A stretch of DNA of 7,175 nt from assembly GCA_016869015.1 (NCBI GenBank), contig VGFB01000196.1:1-7175 (forward strand), in the 5' to 3' direction. Every line of letters starts with the position of its first letter. Position 1 is the stretch's first letter. This DNA is from Armatimonadota bacterium. GTDB taxonomy: Bacteria > Armatimonadota > Zipacnadia > Zipacnadales > VGFC01. The translations under genes and the position numbers were made by a program. A model generated the notes under the pieces. That model was given only the letters and a program-made list of their open reading frames with translations. It did no database searches and was not told the DNA's origin. Of this stretch, positions 1-7,175 are shown in pieces.

Positions 1-1
1 C

Positions 2-334
2 TGGCTCTCCGGCTTGGGCGAGCGGAGCGATCCGCCCCGGGTTGCCGCGGTTGAGGTTCTGAGGTTGCCGAGGAGCCTGCGGGCGCGCGAGTTGTTCGAC
101 GTCGTGTGGCTGTGCCGGGCCGCCGAGCCGGTCCGTCTACGGCGCCTCATGGAGCGCGACGGGCTGACCGAGGCGCAGGCGCGGGGGCGGCTGGAGGCCC
201 AGCGGTCACAGGAGATTGAGGACTGCGAGCCCGACCTGATTCTGGACACAGAGGGCACGGTCGAGGAGGTCGACGCGCAGGTTCGGCGCGCGTGGCCGGC
301 GCTCCTCTCGTCGGGGCCGTCGCCCGGTCCGTGA
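2..334 (+). CDS. coaE: Dephospho-CoA kinase, C-terminal part (5' end outside window)
   Basis: This reading frame is open from the left edge and stops with TGA at 332-334; about 110 residues are visible. CoaE phosphorylates the ribose 3'-OH of dephospho-CoA with ATP, the last step of CoA synthesis, in the cytoplasm. The family is usually about 200 residues, so roughly the second half is present. Visible CoaE hallmarks are the strand FDVVW, then VRLRRLMERDGLTEAQARGRLEAQ-type helices (the family pattern is RL..R.gls..eA..Ri.aQ), then DLILDTEGTVEEVDAQVRRAW, matching the usual 'ADfvIdN.gs.eel..qV..l' ending. The ATP-binding P-loop would lie upstream and cannot be seen. One oddity is that the usual PLLFE segment before FDVVW reads LRLPRSL. 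No intrinsic terminator is visible just after the stop. The family call rests on motif memory, not on a database search. Confidence 0.82.
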   Translation, partial: WLSGLGERSDPPRVAAVEVLRLPRSLRARELFDVVWLCRAAEPVRLRRLMERDGLTEAQARGRLEAQRSQEIEDCEPDLILDTEGTVEEVDAQVRRAWPALLSSGPSPGP

Positions 335-3300
335 GCCCGAGATCCCTAATCTGAAACCCGAAACCTTGAGCACCGTCACATTCCCTTCGCGCTTGCAATG
401 GGCTAGGCCCTGTGCTATAATCGCCCCCGATTCAGGGGCCTGTTCGAGTGCAGCCGAGTCGGCCGGGGGGCACGACCTGCGGGGCGTGCTGTTGCCTGTC
501 GGGCGCATGAATCCCGAAACCGCGGGAGGGGGCGTCCTCCGCCAAAGTGACTACACTCGGCGCTTTCAGGGAGCCGCTCTCGGGCCGAGCGGGCTTCCCA
601 CCGGAAATCTCCAGGTCATGCATGCCACTCGCGCCGGCGGGCAGCGGTCCGTCGCCATTGGGCTCGAGGGGCTGGCATGCCCTGGGGATTTCGCGTTTGT
701 AGGGGTGCTTCCGCGGTGTTGAGAAGGCCTCTGGGTCGCCGGCGCCGAACGCCGGGCCGCAGAGCCGGACGCTGAGTCGGGGCGTGGGAGTCGGTGAGCC
801 GTCGTCCAATCCGCTACCGCCTTCGGGGGGGCGCCGCAAGTCGGGTGAGATCCTCCCGGAGTCGTCCGTTCGCAAGGGAGTGATGACCTTGCCGCATCGA
901 CCGATTCGCGGAGCGTTGACCGGGCTGGCGATGCTTGCCGGCCTTGTGGGTCTCTGCGCGCTGGGCCCGGCTCGACCGGGCGCTCCTGAGCGGCGAACCC
1001 CCGTGCGGACGGCCGCGGCCGCCAAGCGCACGCCGATTCTGCCGAGCCGGGACCTGCCGGCGGCGATTCGGGAGGCGTGGCTCGACATCCCGGCTCAGGG
1101 CTCGGGGCCCGACCCCGACGAGCACCTGACCCCGACCGCCATGAGCAGCCGGGAGTTCGATGTCGCCACGCCGAGCCTCAACAAGGTCGTGCGCGTGGCC
1201 TTCGTGACCGACGGCGTCGATGAGTGGATCAACGACTTCGAGCCCGCTCCGGGCGATCCCCCGGGGCCGCCCAACGACCCGAACAACGTGCCCGACGGCG
1301 TCCTCGACCGGTACGGGCTGTCGGACAACGGCTTCAACATCTGGCTGATGCGCCACGACGGGACGCAGCAGATCCCCGTCACCGACCTCCCCGGCGACGA
1401 GCGCGATCCCGCGTACGACCCCGGCGCCACCGTCCTGGCGTTCTGCAACAACCAGACGGGAGTCTACCAGATCTACACCGTCGATATCGTCACCAAGACG
1501 GTGCGCCAGATCACGACCGGCAACGGCAACAAGACCCACCCCACCTGGTCGGCCGAGGGCAGCTACATCGCCTACGCCACCGATCTCAACGGCCCGGCCA
1601 ACCGGGACATCCACATCGTCCACGCCAGCGGGGTCGGCGTACCGGCGCCGCTGGTGTCCACGCCCTCCGATGAACGGGAGCCGATGTGGTCGCCCGACGG
1701 GCTGTGGATCCTCTACACGCGCGCCGACGGCGGCGTCGACCACGTCTGGCGGTGCGACTCCTCGGGGGGCAACCAGGAGCAGCTGACCAACGGCGGCGGC
1801 GATCCCACCGCGAACGACCGTAACCCGGCCTGGCGGCAGGACGGCTTCTCGACGCAGTTCGCCTTCGCTTCGGACCGCCTCACGGACGTCACGGACGCGA
1901 ACCGCGAGTACAACATCTGGAGCGTCGGCGCGTCGGGCGAGGTCGGCGGCCAGACGGCCGTGCTGCACTCGAATACGGACGTAGCGGACACGCGCGACGA
2001 CGTGCTGCCGGCGTTTTCGCCCCTGCTGACGCCCAACGCCGCGCCGATCCGCATCTTCTTCACCTCCTCCCGCATGGACAAGGTCGGCCCGCCGACCGGC
2101 ACGGCCGAGCCGGACCTCTGGGCGCTGGTGGTCAACGATACCCGGCCTCCCGTTCTCGAGGAGCTCCCGACCGTCTCCAACCGCAACCCGGCCCCCGGCA
2201 GCGACGTGACCGTCTACGTGAGGCCCTACGACGGCGAGACGGGGATGCAGAGCGTCTTTGCCTGGTTCAAGGACCCCGACTCCGCCTACGAAGACGCCCA
2301 GGGCATCGACCACAAGATCTACAGCGGCGGCACTCAGGGCATCACCGACGGGACCGAGCCCATCCATGGCGCGCCGCGGAACTGCCCGATCACGTGGTAC
2401 GAGGAACTCGACTGCGAGCGCGTCGGCAGCATCGAGCTGTTCGATGATGGCGACTTCGCGACCAACGGCGATGTGACCGCGGGCGACGGCATCTTCAGTG
2501 GCATCTGGACCACGCCGAGCGTACCGAGCGACTTCGTCATAGACGTTGAGCTGACCGACAACCAGGGCAACTTCATCAACTTCGACGACATCTATGGCCT
2601 CTCGACAGTAACGTTCGCTCCGCGCAACAACGCGTTGTTTGTGAATGACTACTGCGAAGGCCAGGCGTTCCTCAGCCAGATCGGGTTCACAGACCGCGAC
2701 TACGCCGCTTTCCCCTGTGAGAGCTACTTCACGCTGAACGCCAGCGGTGCGGGGGCCCCCAACACGTTCACAGACGGCGCGTACGGCGAGGACTTCGACC
2801 TGTGGCGGATCATCTGCCGCGGGGCGCCTGATCTGACCGTCCTGACGTATTACGGCCCAACCTCGGAGACGCAGCTGACGACCGACCTGCAGGGCTTGCG
2901 CGAGGTCCCGGTGGCGAACCGCTGCCTCTTCTGGGCGGCCCCCCACTGTGGCAGCGGCTGGCATGCCGACGGCACCATCGTCGAGGCCTCGACGCAGGCG
3001 TTGCTCCGCAACTTCGTGGACCTTGGCGGGCGTCTCTCGGTCGCGGGCATGGACATCGCCTGGGCGCTCACCATGGAGGGCCAAGTCACCAACAGCTTCC
3101 TGACCGAAGTCTTGGGCGCGGGTTTCGTTAGCGACGATAGCACCGGCGGCCGCGATTTCGGGCAGGACATCAACTTCGGTCTCGTGGGCTCCGCCAACGG
3201 CCTGATCGCCGGCGAGATCTGGACCAACCCGGGCGACTGGCACTGGTTGGGCGGCGAGAACAACGGGTCGGATGCCCTCGCGTGCGGGCCCGGGACCGAC

Positions 3301-6300
3301 GGCTCCGAGCACTCGCCCTTCCCGGACGTCATCTCAGCCGCGGGGTCGATCTCGGTCCTGGAGTACTCGGTGAACGGCTCGGGAGTTGCGGCGGTTCGCA
3401 AAGAGGACCCTCAGACTGGATCGCGCGTCGTGTACTTCGCGTTCCCCTTCGAGGCAATCAGCCGGCGGTACACCGACACCAACTGCGCCACGCCGGACCG
3501 CCGCCACAAGCTCGCCCATATGACCCTCTGCTACCTTCGTACGGGCGGCATCCAGGGACGCGTGCTCGGGACGCCGAGCCTCAAGCCGCTTGTTGACCCT
3601 GAGCCGATCGTGACGGTCCACAACCCGCCTCCTGGGACGCCGGGGATCCTCTATGCTCAGCGTTGCCAGAAGGACGGCACGTTTGTCATTAGCGGGCTGC
3701 CGCCCAATTACTACGAGCTGCGGGCCACCCGGCCCGGATATAAGATCGACAAGCCCCACAACATCTCCGTCCACGGCGGCTTGGCGTACCCGACGCAGGA
3801 CTTCGTGCTGACGGTGGCGCAGCCGGGGGCGATCCAGGGGACGGTGACCTCGCTGGCGACCGGGGATCCGGTCGGCGGCGTGACGATCACCGCGGTGGAT
3901 GCGGGCGATCCGCTGGCGCCGGCCATTCCGTCCGTCATCACGGGCGCCGACGGCAAGTACGTGATCCCCGATGTGCCCGCGAACACGGACGGCTATGATG
4001 TGACCGCCGACGGCAGCACGGCGACGCCGCCGTACGGCAGCGACACGCAGACCGTTCAGATCGTGCCCGGCGGCACCGTCACTCAGGACTTCCAGCTCCC
4101 GGCGGCCGACGGCACCCTCACGGTCACGGTGAAGGACTCGGCGACGAAGGCGCTGTTGGAGGACGCCACGATCGACGCGGTGCTGAACCGCGCCGTGGTC
4201 GGCACGGGAACCACCGACGATACGGGCGTCGCGACCTTCGACGTGCCGCCCGGCACCTACGAGCTCGTTGTCGACAAGCCGGGCTACCAGCAGGAGAAGG
4301 TCAACGCCACGGTGCTCAGCGCGCAGGTCACCGCCATCGAGGTGCTGATGGTGGCCCTGCCGGGCGGCTCCATCGCCGGGCAGATCGTTCGCTCCTCGAC
4401 GCCGGATGAGGCACTGGGCGCGGTGACGGTGCAGGTGATTGTCGGCAGCTCCATCGTGGCCCAGACCACGAGCGCCGGAGACTGGACGTACCCCGGAGGG
4501 GGCAACCCGCGTTACAACTACCGGATCGACGGCGTGCCCTCCGGCGGGCGGGTCACCGTGCAGGCGATCAAGACGGGCTTCACGGTCACTCCGACCAGCC
4601 AGCAGGCGGTGGTGAACCCGGGCGCGGTCACCTACAACGTCAACTTCGCCGTCAGCGCCCTGCACACGTTCCCGGCGGGCCTGCAGTTCATCTCAGTGCC
4701 CTTCGACTACAGCGGGGAGGACCCGTTCGACGTGCTCGGGACGCCCGCCGGCAAGCAGTTGCGGCTGGCGACCTGGGACGTCTCCCTGGGGCGCTACGCC
4801 GTCTACCCGCGCGCTCCCGCCGACCGGCTCCGGCTCGGGGTGGCGTACTGGATGAACCAGCCCCAGGCGCAGGACCTGGTCAGTGAGGGCGTCCGCGCGA
4901 CGAGTCCCTACCTGATCCCGTTGGGAGTCGGCTGGAATGGGATTGGGAACCCCTTCTCGCAGTCGGTCGACTTCTTCGGCCTGAAGGTAAGGGACTCCCT
5001 GGGCATCGTCCGCTCCATCGAGGACGCCTTCTCGGAGGGACAGCTGCAGAACGGGCTGCACGGCTATGCCGCCGGCGGGTACCAGCTCAAGACCAGCCTG
5101 GCGCCGTATTCCGGCTACTGGATCCGCGCCTACCAGCCGGTGAGTCTGGTCGTGGATGACCCCGCCGGAACGGTTGCGTCGGCGGCCGTTGCGGAGCGTC
5201 CCGCATATGCGAGGCCCGAGGGCGGCTGGCTCGCGCCCCTCGAGGTGTGGTCCGCCGGATGCCGGGACGCTGCTACGGCCTTCGGCGTGGCCGCGTCGCC
5301 CGAGCGGCATGTCGTGTCCAAGCCGCCTCTGCCGTCGGACGCCGGATATGTCTACGCGGCGTTCGCGCCCGCCGGCGGGGGCGACCCGCTGGCGGTGGAC
5401 GTGCGCGGGGCCGGTGACCACGCGTGGACGCTCGTTGTCAGGGCCTCTGCGGCGAAGGCTCCCGTTACGGTAGCCTGGCCCGACCTGTCGCAGCTTCCGG
5501 CGTCGGCGCGCCCTCTCCTGACCGATGAGGCGACCGGGCAGACGGTGTACATGCGCACCCGACGCGACTACACCTATCGGCCGACGGAGGCCGGGCCGCG
5601 GACGCTGCGCATCGAGGTCTCCGAGTCGCCCCAGGGGCTACTGGCGGTGTCGGGGGCCGCGGCGACGTCAGAGGCGGCGGGAGTGGCCATCACGTACACC
5701 CTCTCGCGGGACGCCCAGGTCTCGGCTGAGGTTCGCAGCATCGCCGGGCGCATCATCGCCCGGCCCGTGATGGACAAGCCGGTCACCGCGGGTCGCGTCA
5801 CGCACCTGTGGGATGCCCGGAACCAGAGCGGTCTCGCGGTGCCGGCCGGCAAGTACCTGGTGACGCTGACGGCGCGTTCCGACGACGGCCAGCAGGCCTC
5901 GGCGCTGGTCGCCGTCAATGTCCGTCGCTAGTCGTTCCGCCGTGCGGCTTCGGCGGCATGGCCTTTTGCCAACGCAAGAGCGATATGCTATACTCCACGC
6001 GTCCTGATCGCTCGTGCAACGGACGCCCAATGTCGGAGGGAGAGGTTCTCATGCGCTCGTTCTCACCCCGGTTGCAGACTCCCCGGCTCCCGCTGATCGT
6101 GTCGTGGGCGCTCGTGACCGCCATGGTCCTCGCGGCGCTTCCGGCGGCGCTCTGGGCTCAGGCCGGCGACGTCGCCACAACGGCCGTCGTGCGCTTCGAC
6201 GACAGGACAGGGCGCAACAGCGAGCTGCTCGAGGTCAAGGCCACCGACGCCGTCGCGCTCGCGCTGAGCGACTCCCGGGAGTTCCTGGTGACGCCCGCCC

Positions 6301-7175
6301 GGGAAGTCGACCGCGAGGTGAAGGCGCTGGCCCTCACCCCGCCCCTGTCGACGGTCGAGGCGGTCCGCCTCGGCAAACGGCTGGACGTCGACTCGGTCTG
6401 CTATGGCGACATCATCTCGGCCGCGGTCGACACCCGCACCGGCAAGGGCGAGGTGCAGCTGCAGGTCATGATGCTCGATGTGGAGGCCGCCGAGGTACTG
6501 GACGGCGCCACCGTTGCCGTGGCCACCAAGCCCGTGCCCGGCTGGTCGGGCACCGAGGCCGACATTCTGAATGAGGCGCTTCGGGAAGCGGCGGAGGAGG
6601 CGGTCGCCCGCACGCTGGCCACTCGCGTCCAGCGCGGCACGATCGAGGCCGTCCTCCCGTCGGGCACGGCGGAGATCAACCTTGGGTCCCAGGACGGGGC
6701 GGCGGCGGGCATGAAGCTCGTCGTGATGCGCCCGGTCTACCTCAAGGAACTGGAGACCGTCACCCTCCGCAAGATCGGTTACCTTGAGGTCTCGCGCATC
6801 CAGCCCGACATCTGCTACGCCGACCCCATCAAGGACGTTGCGCCGCGCACCGGCGACTACGTCCTGCGCGTCTACCAGCCGCATGCCGTGGTGCAGGCTG
6901 AGGCCGCCAAGCAGGACCGCATGAAGTTCCTGTGGGGCCTGGGCACCATCGCCATTCTGGGCGCCTTGGTCGGAATCGCCACCGGAACCAACGAGGGCAC
7001 CCAGCCGCTAACGCCGATCTCCTATCTACATCAGGACGCCATGGGCGATGTGCCGAAGATCCGTCTGGACCTGGCTGAGTGGGACAAGGCCTTTGGGCAC
7101 CTGCTGTTCCGCGGCCCGTCCCGCAACTTCCCGGCGGACCCGTACTGGCTGGTGGAGGTCTTCACCCGCGGGATG

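Overview
The window is GC-rich bacterial DNA with three genes on the + strand: the tail of one gene, one very long complete gene, and the front of a third. The organism is probably a Gram-negative-type bacterium of a less-studied phylum. The long gene ends in a FlgD-like Ig domain with a VPAGKY motif and carries propeller, carboxypeptidase-regulatory and 'SVPF/GYW' modules. From memory this mix is common in Armatimonadota and related groups. The phylum call is an inference and is not proven by the sequence.

Layout. Bases 2-334 are the C-terminal half of a dephospho-CoA kinase (coaE), cut by the left edge. After a short featureless stretch, bases 393-421 hold a near-consensus extended -10 promoter. 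It is followed by about 455 nt of non-coding, strongly foldable leader. The leader contains a long rod-like hairpin (core arms 604-627 and 673-692, 20 base pairs with one G-U), several smaller hairpins, and a possible Shine-Dalgarno-masking element just before the next gene. I could not match this leader to any RNA family I know. Bases 883-5931 encode a 1682-residue Sec-exported mosaic protein: five TolB/PD40-like propeller repeats, an Ig-like domain, a cysteine-bearing amidotransferase-like (non-catalytic looking) domain, four carboxypeptidase-regulatory-like repeats, a duplicated 'ISVPF...YW' module, a beta-rich domain and a FlgD-like C-terminal domain.

Bases 5939-5967 form an intrinsic terminator with a UUCG tetraloop. 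Its T-run runs directly into the -35 box of a second extended -10 promoter (5966-5994). This promoter drives a third gene from 6051, cut by the right edge. That gene encodes an exported protein with a CsgG/LpoB/TolB-N-like domain, a FlgT-C-like domain and one membrane segment.

The two envelope genes are separate transcription units with nearly identical promoters. They may act together in the cell envelope, but the sequence shows only adjacency. The most unusual element in the window is the long structured leader.
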